A DNA stretch of 64,000 nucleotides from Vibrio crassostreae 9ZC13 (GTDB taxonomy: Bacteria; Pseudomonadota; Gammaproteobacteria; Enterobacterales; Vibrionaceae), in the NCBI RefSeq assembly GCF_000272045.2, contig NZ_AJYZ02000019.1, forward strand, positions 228,109-292,108. The letters are read 5' to 3'. Below are positions 36,632 through 44,249 of the stretch, in pieces. Below the pieces are notes generated by a model. It was given only the letters and a program-made list of their open reading frames with translations. It did not search any database and was not told where the DNA came from. How positions within the stretch are numbered: the first letter of the stretch is position 1; every line of letters starts with the position of its first letter. Position numbers and translations under genes: made by a program.

Positions 36632-37417
36632 ATGACTAAGAAAATCATAATGGGTGTAACGGATTTGTCGTTCCACCGTACGACCGCATCATTGGTTGCC
36701 AATGTATTGAAAGCCATGGGCTTTGAGGTAGAGCGCATTTTCTCTCCACATCAGGAGAACTTTGAAAAGCTGAAAACAGGCCAAGTGGATATGCTTTCTT
36801 CTGCGTGGTTGCCATCAAGTCACGGTATCTACAAAGCTGGCGTTGAAGAAGTTGAACCGCTTATCGAGCTTGGGCTTCATTATGAACCTTATGCTTTGTG
36901 GGGCGTGCCAGACTATGTGCCTGAAGCGGCGGTTTCTGAAGTCTTTGATTTATTAAAAGCCGAAGTGGTCAAGAAAATGAACTCGACCATCCAAGGTATC
37001 AACCCCGGCGCTGGCATCACACGCTTCTCTATCCAGATGATGAAAGACTATGGCCTGAGCGATGCCGGCTACGAGTTCTTTCCTGGCAGTGAAGACGATT
37101 GTTTCAGTGCCTTTGAAAGTGCGGTCGCAAACAAAGAGTGGGTGGTAGTGCCACTGTGGAAACCTCAGTTTTTACACTATCGTTACGATATTCGTGAACT
37201 CAAAGAGCCTAAAGGCTTGCTCGGAATTGTTGATAGAGCGGTACTTCTTTTAAGAGATGACAAGAAGCACCTGTTCAGCGAACAACAGATTCAGAAGTTG
37301 GATTCCCTACGTTTCTCGAACGACATCATCGCAGAGCTGGATTACAAAGTTTGCCGTGAAGGTAAAACACAAGATCAAGTGACACATGATTGGTTGATTG
37401 AGAAAGGCCTGATTTAA
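36632..37417 (+). CDS. OpuAC/ProX-like substrate-binding protein lacking a signal peptide
   Basis: 261 aa. The fold matches the glycine-betaine-type binding protein of ABC importers: IMGVTDLSFHRTTASLVANV, LKTGQVDMLSSAWLPSSHG, then GINPGAGITRFSIQMMKDYG and VVPLWKPQFLHYRYDIREL, whose Trp/Tyr residues form the quaternary-amine box in the family. There is no hydrophobic leader: the protein begins MTKKIIMGVTD, directly with the first beta strand. The ribosome binding site (AGGGGG) just upstream supports this start. No permease or ATPase gene follows. It may act in the cytoplasm as a ligand sensor or be an unusual enzyme. Confidence 0.82.
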   Translation: MTKKIIMGVTDLSFHRTTASLVANVLKAMGFEVERIFSPHQENFEKLKTGQVDMLSSAWLPSSHGIYKAGVEEVEPLIELGLHYEPYALWGVPDYVPEAAVSEVFDLLKAEVVKKMNSTIQGINPGAGITRFSIQMMKDYGLSDAGYEFFPGSEDDCFSAFESAVANKEWVVVPLWKPQFLHYRYDIRELKEPKGLLGIVDRAVLLLRDDKKHLFSEQQIQKLDSLRFSNDIIAELDYKVCREGKTQDQVTHDWLIEKGLI

Positions 37418-37487
37418 CCTTTCAGCCGTGGTAGTGCAGTTAGATGTCTGCATTACCCAGATAGCGGTAACACCATTATCAAAAATT

Positions 37488-37506
37488 ATTTGAGAATTAT
37501 TCAAAT
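37488..37506. promoter_or_regulatory. Palindromic box 2, candidate LysR site
   Basis: ATTTGAGAATTATTCAAAT: same arms and spacing as box 1 at 36509-36527 with two spacer differences, 67 nt before the oxidoreductase gene. Confidence 0.55.
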
Positions 37507-37572
37507 ATTAGGCGGTTTATCTAGAGTGAGAATTGACTAAGATTAACTCGTCTAATTCAAGGAGAAAGCACA

Positions 37573-38598
37573 ATGTCAGTACCATCAAAAATGAAAGCTA
37601 TCGGATTTACTCAATCACTTGCGATTACAGAGCAACACAGTTTATTTGAGTTTGAAACGAGTCTGCCAGCACTAAAAAATAATGACTTGCTAGTAAAAGT
37701 GAGCGCGACTTCTATCAACCCTGCTGACGCAAAAATTCGTATTCGTAATGCCAAAGACAAAACTCTTGAGCAGCCAAAAGTGCTGGGCTATGACGCAGTC
37801 GGTGAAGTTGTTGGTAAAGGTGCTGACGTTGAAGGCTTCGAAGTCGGTGACCGTGTGTACTATGCGGGTGACGTAACACGTATGGGTGCTAACGCAGAAT
37901 TCCAAGCTGTGGACTACCGTATTACCGCTAAAGCACCGAAGAGCCTTTCTGATGAAGCTGCAGCCGTTATGCCACTAGCAACACTTACGGCTTGGGAAGC
38001 GTTATTTGACCGCCTGCGTGTTCGTCCTGAAGAGAAAAAGTCTATCCTGATCATTGGTGGAGCGGGCGGCGTTGGTTCAATTACGATTCAACTGGCTAAG
38101 CAACTGACCAACCTAAATGTTATCGCAACAGCTTCAAGACCTGAAACGGAGCAGTGGGTAAGAGATATGGGAGCGGACTATGTGGTGAACCACCGTAACC
38201 TTGTTGAGTCTGTGCGAGAGCAAGGCATTCAACATGTCGACTACATTTTCAATGTTGCAGACACAAAAGGGCACTGGGATGCGATGGTTGAATTGATCGC
38301 ACCGCAAGGCATGATCAGTTCGATTGTTGAATTTGATGGTGGCATTGACTTGTCAGCGCTGCAAGGCAAATCAGCAGGCTTTGTTTGGGAGCTGATGTTT
38401 ACACGTTCACTGTTTAACACCGAAGATATCCAGAAGCAGCAAGACATCCTATTCCAAGCCGCGAATCTGATTGATGCGGGCCGTATTAAATCGACGCTAA
38501 CCTCGACCCTAAATGGCTTTAGTGTGGAAACACTTAAAGATGCACACCAACGTATTGAAAGCAGTGCCTCGATTGGTAAAACAGCTATCAAATACTAA
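37573..38598 (+). CDS. Zinc-free alcohol dehydrogenase / quinone oxidoreductase family protein
   Basis: 341-aa medium-chain dehydrogenase/reductase. It begins MKAIGFTQSLAITEQHSLFE from residue 6. The GroES-like part has VSATSINPADAKIRIR and VLGYDAVGEVVGKGADVEGF. The NADPH Rossmann motif SILIIGGAGGVGSITIQLAK is near residue 160. The catalytic-zinc Cys/His ligands of alcohol dehydrogenases are absent, as usual in the zeta-crystallin/quinone oxidoreductase branch. Good ribosome binding site AAGGAG. A shared palindrome upstream links it to the LysR gene and the binding-protein gene. Terminator follows. Confidence 0.9.
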   Translation: MSVPSKMKAIGFTQSLAITEQHSLFEFETSLPALKNNDLLVKVSATSINPADAKIRIRNAKDKTLEQPKVLGYDAVGEVVGKGADVEGFEVGDRVYYAGDVTRMGANAEFQAVDYRITAKAPKSLSDEAAAVMPLATLTAWEALFDRLRVRPEEKKSILIIGGAGGVGSITIQLAKQLTNLNVIATASRPETEQWVRDMGADYVVNHRNLVESVREQGIQHVDYIFNVADTKGHWDAMVELIAPQGMISSIVEFDGGIDLSALQGKSAGFVWELMFTRSLFNTEDIQKQQDILFQAANLIDAGRIKSTLTSTLNGFSVETLKDAHQRIESSASIGKTAIKY

Positions 38599-38651
38599 TT
38601 GCTGATGTTTTAATCCGCCGTTGTTTTGAATTGTTGACGGTTTAAATAGAA

Positions 38652-38698
38652 GAAGCCCCTGATATCTGATTGCTAGTCAAAAGGTTTCAGGGGCTTTT
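38652..38698. terminator. Terminator between the oxidoreductase and CIA30 genes
   Basis: Stem GAAGCCCCTGA / TCAGGGGCTTTT with a long loop, between convergent genes. Confidence 0.7.
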
Positions 38699-38720
38699 GT
38701 TTGTTTTCAGTTTAGTCAGT

Positions 38721-39344
38721 TTAGTCAGCTTCTGGTGATGTGATAGGTTTCGATGTTCTGAAGTGAAGCTGTATTAGGTCTAGCTCAAAAGGCGAGGGCT
38801 CTTTGTCCGCAATCAAAAAACCGATTTGTTTGATGTCTCGTGCCTTAAGTTCCGGCGCATCGCTCAGTAGCCGACCTCTGAACACAGCTTGAAAATCATT
38901 GAAGTGGAACACCTTGTTAAGCCGCACTCCCTTAATGGTATCGAAATCGTGTTTGTATTGAATTCGATTGCCGTCCTTCGATGTTGTGAACCTCAGTTGG
39001 TAGGTGCGTCCATCACCAACGAATACCAGCTCTGCACTATCTATTTTATGGGCAGGTGATTCAATGGAGCGCTTTATGGAACTGAAACCACCATTGTTTT
39101 CTAACGATAGCTCGCCCCTAAATCGACTCATATTATCAAGATAAATGAGCTCGCCTGTTGAGATGCCGCCCATTACATCGTCGTTGGTCACTGTCCAGTT
39201 TTGATGCTCACTCGCTTGTGTAAAGTCGATCATGTTTGTCCCTGTTGCATCTGCCTTAAGACTTAACGAATGTAGGCTGAGTAGAAGGAATAAAGGTGTG
39301 GTTAACCTAAGGGGTAACCGCGTTTTACATTTGGTTCCGTTCAT
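38721..39344 (-). CDS. CIA30-family exported protein
   Basis: 207 aa from ATG 39344, which has GGAG 6 nt upstream. Signal peptide about residues 1-33 (RLTTPLFLLLSLHSLSLKADA). The mature part is the CIA30 (NADH:ubiquinone oxidoreductase intermediate-associated) galactose-binding-like fold: NWTVTNDDVMGGISTGELIY, RFRGELSLENNGGFSSIKRS and a C-terminal IGFLIADKEPSPFELDLIQL. In bacteria these proteins are of unknown function; the eukaryotic relative is a complex I assembly factor. A GTG at 39356 is possible but less likely. Confidence 0.87.
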   Translation of the reverse strand: MNGTKCKTRLPLRLTTPLFLLLSLHSLSLKADATGTNMIDFTQASEHQNWTVTNDDVMGGISTGELIYLDNMSRFRGELSLENNGGFSSIKRSIESPAHKIDSAELVFVGDGRTYQLRFTTSKDGNRIQYKHDFDTIKGVRLNKVFHFNDFQAVFRGRLLSDAPELKARDIKQIGFLIADKEPSPFELDLIQLHFRTSKPITSPEAD

Positions 39345-39403
39345 GAATTTCTCCACTCTTTCCCCGTAGGCTATGCATTGTTTACTCGACAGCGATGGAC
39401 AAC

Positions 39404-39670
39404 TTATGAAGAAGGTTCAGTTTCAAGCATAGCTAAACAACGCTTGATGAAGTCTTCATAGTTCGACGCTTTGTCGTATTCGATCTTCAATGAACCGTGG
39501 AACATCAAGGTCACGGTAACGTCTCGGTAGCTCAACCAACAGGTGTAACCATCGTAATCATGCCACGCTATCATCTCGCCCAATTGATATTTACTATCCA
39601 ACTGCTTACCAGAGGAGCGAATGCTATCGAACACTCTGAGAAACTCTAAAATGGTGATTCTGTTGTCCAT
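39404..39670 (-). CDS. Hypothetical protein, 88 aa
   Basis: Small cytoplasmic protein beginning MDNRITILEFLRVFDSIRSS, with central aromatic strands (GEMIAWHDYDGYTCWLSYRD, VTVTLMFHGSL) and a C-terminal helix (YEDFIKRCLAML). Start ATG 39670 has GGGAG upstream. It lies 60 bp before the CIA30 gene on the same strand and may be co-transcribed. No family recognised. Confidence 0.65.
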   Translation of the reverse strand: MDNRITILEFLRVFDSIRSSGKQLDSKYQLGEMIAWHDYDGYTCWLSYRDVTVTLMFHGSLKIEYDKASNYEDFIKRCLAMLETEPSS

Positions 39671-39816
39671 GTACCACTCCCGCTGCGCAGTCGATGAAAA
39701 ATGCTAAGTGCTTGTATTCGAATTAAATACGGTTTGGTTCTGCATTACGATCACTGTGGGGAGTCGGTTATTAAATCACTGCAGCTGTTTTGCAAAAGGG
39801 CTAAGATAAACAGAAG

Positions 39817-39855
39817 AAAGGCGTTAGTAGACTTGAGTTTACTAACGCCTTTTTA
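39817..39855. terminator. Hairpin terminator near the pvs operon end
   Basis: Stem AAAGGCGTTAGTA / TACTAACGCCTTT followed by T5 on the plus strand and A-rich on the other. It lies 139 bp past the pvsE stop and could end pvs transcription. Confidence 0.7.
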
Positions 39856-39873
39856 TTTGGTGTCTTTTTATTG

Positions 39874-39930
39874 AGTGCCTTTTATATCTAGTGCCTTTTA
39901 TATCTAGTGCCTTTTATATCTAGTGTCTTT
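39874..39930 (+). repeat. 16-bp tandem repeat, 3.5 copies
   Basis: AGTGCCTTTTATATCT at 39874, 39890 and 39906 without mismatch, then a partial AGTGTCTTT at 39922. Located just downstream of the pvs operon. Confidence 0.9.
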
Positions 39931-39993
39931 AGCTGGCTCTATGGAGTTTCAACTCAAACTATCAGTTAGAAATCATCGAGCACAGCGGGACGC

Positions 39994-41196
39994 TTAGAAA
40001 TAATGAAACACTGGAGGTTCATGCATTAAGAAGTTTTGATGCGAGATGTTCCAAGCATAAGCGCCTGCTAGAGTGAACACCACATAGTCACCGATATCGA
40101 CTTGCTCGATATGTTGATTTCGTGCCAGAACATCTTTTGGTGTACAAAGCTGTCCAACCAACGTGGCTGTGGCATGGTTTATCGGATGTGAAATCGTGGG
40201 TTGCTGATTACTTTTCACGATTGCAAAAGGGTGGTCATGGCTTTGCGCTGCCGGAGTACGGAAATGATGCGTGCCACCACGGGCAATCACAAAATGCTCG
40301 CCAAGATTTTGTTTAATATCCAAGACCTCCATTACGTAATAGCCACAAGGTGCAGATATGTAGCGGCCACATTCAAAACGCAGCTTCCAATCTTGTAAAT
40401 GTTCCTTGGAAATCAGGAACTCCAATTTGTCGCAGAACTCCATCCAAGGAAAATGTTGTTTAGGGTTTTGGTAATTGATCCCCATACCTCCACCGAGGTT
40501 GATGATCAACTCATCGAGTGAGAACGTTTTTTTCCACTCTTTGACCACTTGGAAATAGCGTTGCATCAAGGCGAGGTGGCGATCAACGTCGAGTTGATGT
40601 GACATCAAATGGAAGTGAAAGCCTTTCAGCTTTATTAAGGGGAAATCGCGTAGGTACATCAAGGCATTACTTAACTCACTCTCATCTAGGCCAAACGGGG
40701 TGGGCTTTCCTCCCATGGCTAATTTGCTAAGTGTGATGTCACCAATGTCTATGTTCATACGCAGGAAGATCGAAGCAGGTCGATTCAACTTTTGTGTTAA
40801 AGAACCAATGCGTTGTAACTCAGTGAGGCTCTCTACATGAATCGCATCAACATCGAGTATAATCGCTTGCTCTAACTCACTGGGCATTTTCCCTGGGCCA
40901 CCAAAGATCAGTGGTTTATTGAGTTGTTGCTGGTGGAGGTGTGTAAGCTCTCCGCCTGATGCTGCTTCAAAACCATCAACATAAGGGGCTAAAGTGCGTA
41001 ATATCGGCTCTGAAGGATTCGCTTTCGCGGCGTAAAATAGCTCTACGCTTTTTGGCAATACATGGCGCATCTGCTTAATGTGCTGCTCCAATGCATCGAG
41101 ATCATAAAGATAAGCACATAATGGTTGCGTTTGTTGCTTGGCCAATTGCTGGATTTCTTGATGGATAGAGGCTGAAAGTTGAGGAGAATTAAGCAT
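39994..41196 (-). CDS. pvsE: Vibrioferrin biosynthesis PLP decarboxylase PvsE
   Basis: 400-aa fold-type III (alanine-racemase-like) decarboxylase. PLP Lys in LFYAAKANPSEPIL; phosphate and pyridine contacts in GFHFHLMSHQLD and LIINLGGGMGINY; C-terminal FECGRYISAPCGYYVMEVLD and YVVFTLAGAYAWNISHQNF. In vibrioferrin assembly it is thought to decarboxylate the serine-derived citryl intermediate to the ethanolamine form (literature recall). ATG 41196 has GGAG 6 nt upstream and overlaps the pvsD stop by 8 nt, indicating translational coupling. Last gene of the operon pvsABCDE. Confidence 0.92.
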   Translation of the reverse strand: MLNSPQLSASIHQEIQQLAKQQTQPLCAYLYDLDALEQHIKQMRHVLPKSVELFYAAKANPSEPILRTLAPYVDGFEAASGGELTHLHQQQLNKPLIFGGPGKMPSELEQAIILDVDAIHVESLTELQRIGSLTQKLNRPASIFLRMNIDIGDITLSKLAMGGKPTPFGLDESELSNALMYLRDFPLIKLKGFHFHLMSHQLDVDRHLALMQRYFQVVKEWKKTFSLDELIINLGGGMGINYQNPKQHFPWMEFCDKLEFLISKEHLQDWKLRFECGRYISAPCGYYVMEVLDIKQNLGEHFVIARGGTHHFRTPAAQSHDHPFAIVKSNQQPTISHPINHATATLVGQLCTPKDVLARNQHIEQVDIGDYVVFTLAGAYAWNISHQNFLMHEPPVFHYF

Positions 41197-43054
41197 GGTG
41201 AACTCCTTTTGAATGAGTTGGCCACGGTGCTGCAACTTGGGTGTAACCGGACTCTTTATCGGCATTTTGCATCAAACGTGTTGTGAAGTTATTTTTGCTT
41301 GGAAAATGACCATCGTTAAGCAATGCCATTAGTTCGGGTTGCTGGCCATTGATAGACGTCCAGCGGACGATAGCGTCTTTTAAAGTTCCCCATAACGTAT
41401 TCTCAAGTGCCGAGTTACCCTCAGCGATAAAGAAAATGGCCTCGCTGATATTGTTAATGAAGGTGCAATAGCCAATACGGTTCCAACCTTGCTCACGGCT
41501 GTAGTACACCGATTGACGAGCACGCTCTGAAAGTTGCTGAAGTGTTTCTGATGGCCAAAACTCGCGTAGTAGCTTGGTACCTTCTAAGTCTCGAATCCAT
41601 ACACAGCAAGGCATGCCTTTTTCAAATCCAATCAACGTATTTTGTAAGTGCGGTTCAAACGCAACCCCATGTTTGAAGTAGTAGTTAAAGACGCCCGGAA
41701 TCAAACAATGCAGATAGCGCTCAAACCACAGCGTGGCGACATTTTCATATTGGGATTGTGTTGTTTGCGCTTTTTGTTTGAGTTGAGTGGCGATGCAACT
41801 GTTCCCGTCTGTATCGTAAGCAAAGAGGGCACCCGCTAACGTTGGTTGCAAAATATCGGTTTCGCTTAAAGTGAAATTCTCTCGATACAAAATACCAAAC
41901 GACTCTCGAGCTTTAATAACATCAGCATGCTCTTGTTCAGCCATAGATTCTAGATTCAATGTGGTTGCGTAAGGTTCTGTCATTACTTTGAATACTGGAT
42001 TACGTAACTGTTCACTCTCTTTGATGGGATGCAGAATCGAGGTTAATTGAACGGCACTATCGAGCTCATACCATGCGTTTTTACGTACGCAGTTAGTTAA
42101 ACGTACATTGATAGAGAACTTAGCAAACCAATCCATATCTGGGTGGTACAGAGTGCGCACGGATGAAGTGGGTAAGAGTTTTTCACCACCTAATCCAAGC
42201 GGGATGATTTTGCCTTGTTCAATGGCCGTTTTGACCACTGGGTTTTGCAAAAGTGTGTAACTTTCCCAAGGGTGACAAGGGTAAAGCATGGTACCTGCTG
42301 AATTGTTTTCATCACGTGCAAGTTGTTCAAGCATGGTCGTTGGTGAGGTTCGGTCATCTGAACTCAAGACATCAAGCAACGTGGTGTCGACCTTAAACCA
42401 ATAGAGAGGAACTTTAGCGCCAACCTCAGGGGAACACGCTAGCAGATCATCGATACTGACACCTGAACGACTCTTTGGCGTTGGATGAAAAGTATGTCCC
42501 CAAAGTAACGATTGCTCTGATGCGATAAACGCGTTGTGATGCTGAGGTGAGCTGTCTGAGTTTAGGAACTGTTCGGTGATCAACAAACTGTTTTCCATTT
42601 GCTCGACCAGTTCGTAATTGAATGGAATCGTCAGCACTTGTTTTAGGTAACTGAGTAGAAGCGTCAGGGTTTGCGTTGCGTCCAATTTGCACCAAGCTGC
42701 GCCGGGCATTTTAGCCCAAGGTGTATCACTGAGCTTCACTTTCCCCAGTTTACTGATGTACTCAACGGGTAAAACCATCAGACCATTTTTCTGAGGTTGA
42801 TCTTGGTGAGGTAGGTGAATAGCCACGCGTTGGTGAGCGTTGTAGTTTCTTTTCAAAGTTTGAGGCAGAGAGGCAGAACTGTAGCGCCAATTAACCTGTT
42901 CATTGGGTATCGCGTATTCACGCAAGTAACAGTTCACCACGCCCATGATGGTATTGAGTTGGGCTTTTTCTCGGTTTAGCAGTACTTTTTTACGATTTTG
43001 AAGAGCTTGGTCTTCAGCGTAATGTTCACTTGGAGATAATTGAGTCTGTAACAT
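41189..43054 (-). CDS. pvsD: NIS siderophore synthetase PvsD
   Basis: 621-aa IucA/IucC-type NRPS-independent siderophore synthetase. The ATP/citrate site motifs are visible: MLYPCHPWESYTLLQNP, GGEKLLPTSSVRTLYHPDMD and KFSINVRLTNCVRKNAWYEL, with the C-terminal ferric-reductase-like FhuF region (HLQNTLIGFEKGMPCCVWIR). It adenylates citrate and condenses it with an amine or hydroxyl donor; for vibrioferrin the serine donor is the reported role (recall). Start ATG 43054 lies inside the end of pvsC, giving a 29-nt overlap. Confidence 0.92.
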   Translation of the reverse strand: MLQTQLSPSEHYAEDQALQNRKKVLLNREKAQLNTIMGVVNCYLREYAIPNEQVNWRYSSASLPQTLKRNYNAHQRVAIHLPHQDQPQKNGLMVLPVEYISKLGKVKLSDTPWAKMPGAAWCKLDATQTLTLLLSYLKQVLTIPFNYELVEQMENSLLITEQFLNSDSSPQHHNAFIASEQSLLWGHTFHPTPKSRSGVSIDDLLACSPEVGAKVPLYWFKVDTTLLDVLSSDDRTSPTTMLEQLARDENNSAGTMLYPCHPWESYTLLQNPVVKTAIEQGKIIPLGLGGEKLLPTSSVRTLYHPDMDWFAKFSINVRLTNCVRKNAWYELDSAVQLTSILHPIKESEQLRNPVFKVMTEPYATTLNLESMAEQEHADVIKARESFGILYRENFTLSETDILQPTLAGALFAYDTDGNSCIATQLKQKAQTTQSQYENVATLWFERYLHCLIPGVFNYYFKHGVAFEPHLQNTLIGFEKGMPCCVWIRDLEGTKLLREFWPSETLQQLSERARQSVYYSREQGWNRIGYCTFINNISEAIFFIAEGNSALENTLWGTLKDAIVRWTSINGQQPELMALLNDGHFPSKNNFTTRLMQNADKESGYTQVAAPWPTHSKGVHHA

Positions 43055-44243
43055 GTTGATGTCCAAATTTTGAATGGATGATCAGCGCGATAGCAGCAAT
43101 GCCACTGACCAACATAGAAAGTATGAAAGGAAACTCAAGCCAGCCCAAGCTTGATATAAAAGACGCGCTCAACCCAGCCGCAACGCCACCCCATTTAGAC
43201 ATAGCGTCAAAGCGCGAAAATACTTTGCCGCTTTGTCGTCGATCAATTTGGTTTGCTAACGCTTGATGCAAGCCGTGATAACAGCAAACCATGCCAAGTC
43301 CGAAAACAATACGAGCAATAATCAACACTTCTTGATAAGGAGTGAGATGCATTGCTGTACTGAGTGAAAGCAAACCAAAGCCTAGCCATAAAGTACGCTG
43401 CGCTTGATTACGTTCAAACTGGTGGCGATCAACCCATTCTGAGAACAGATGGACTTTTCCTGCAAAGAGCAGATAAACACCATGTGGGAGGGCATATAAA
43501 AACCCAATCCACGCTTGGCTTGTCACGCCATATTGCTGCACATAAGGCGAGAAATAGGGGAACGTGACGACCATGGCGAAAGCAAAGCTGAACTGCGCGC
43601 CAAACACCCAATAAAGCGTATTTAACGAGTTGGTTTGGCTGCTTTGAGCTTTATTCGATACCTGATCTTTTACAATTCCCTTAGATTTCGCTAAGTCATC
43701 GATGGGTAATGTTAAGGTGATCAATAGCGCGAATAGCGGCAAAGCGGACAACCACAGATACGCGTTCAGCGGGTTTGTTTCTGATAAGCTCCAGCCAAGC
43801 CCTATCGGAGCAATAATTAGAGCCAGACGGGCAGAAAGCTGAGTTTTATTGAGTGACTTACCGAGTGATTTCGCATCGTTGATTTGGCTGGATAAGTAGC
43901 TGTTTGAGGCGGCCATGGTGCCACCAAAGGTTCCTTGAATGATAAGACCAAACACAAACATTGAGAGATTATCGGCTAAGCCACACAGCGCGAAGCCTGC
44001 TGCAAGCCCGAGTTGAGCACGTAATAGAGAGCGACGTCTGCCATATTTATCAGCAAACTGCCCCCAAAAGCGTGCCGCAACGGCAGTGCAAAAGGTCGGC
44101 AAAATGAACAGTACCCCCGCCCAGTCCGAAGTAATGTTTGCATCCAGTGTTGGCAATACCATTGGCAAAAACAGCGGCATTCCTAAGGCTGCAAACGCGG
44201 CGATAAAGTGGCTTAAAAGTACACAATAGATGAGTTTGGTCAT
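43026..44243 (-). CDS. pvsC: MFS vibrioferrin exporter PvsC
   Basis: 405-aa major facilitator with 12 hydrophobic segments. MFS motif A is visible as RFWGQFADKYGRRRSLLRAQ between TM2 and TM3. Internal position in the biosynthetic operon, between the two NIS synthetases, marks it as the siderophore exporter, which matches pvsC of V. parahaemolyticus. Starts 6 nt after the pvsB stop. Confidence 0.92.
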   Translation of the reverse strand: MTKLIYCVLLSHFIAAFAALGMPLFLPMVLPTLDANITSDWAGVLFILPTFCTAVAARFWGQFADKYGRRRSLLRAQLGLAAGFALCGLADNLSMFVFGLIIQGTFGGTMAASNSYLSSQINDAKSLGKSLNKTQLSARLALIIAPIGLGWSLSETNPLNAYLWLSALPLFALLITLTLPIDDLAKSKGIVKDQVSNKAQSSQTNSLNTLYWVFGAQFSFAFAMVVTFPYFSPYVQQYGVTSQAWIGFLYALPHGVYLLFAGKVHLFSEWVDRHQFERNQAQRTLWLGFGLLSLSTAMHLTPYQEVLIIARIVFGLGMVCCYHGLHQALANQIDRRQSGKVFSRFDAMSKWGGVAAGLSASFISSLGWLEFPFILSMLVSGIAAIALIIHSKFGHQHVTDSIISK

Positions 44244-44249
44244 GATGCG

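Larger units (their letters stand above)
39671..39993. other. Intergenic region with terminator and 16-bp tandem repeat
   Basis: 323 bp between the 88-aa gene and pvsE; no coding frame. It contains the hairpin at 39817-39855 and the tandem repeat at 39874-39930. Confidence 0.6.

Noticed and set aside
35377..39855. Near-identical GGCGTTAG hairpins at 35377 and 39817 as a possible mobile repeat family
   Set aside because: Both function as ordinary terminators after genes; similarity is limited to the stem.
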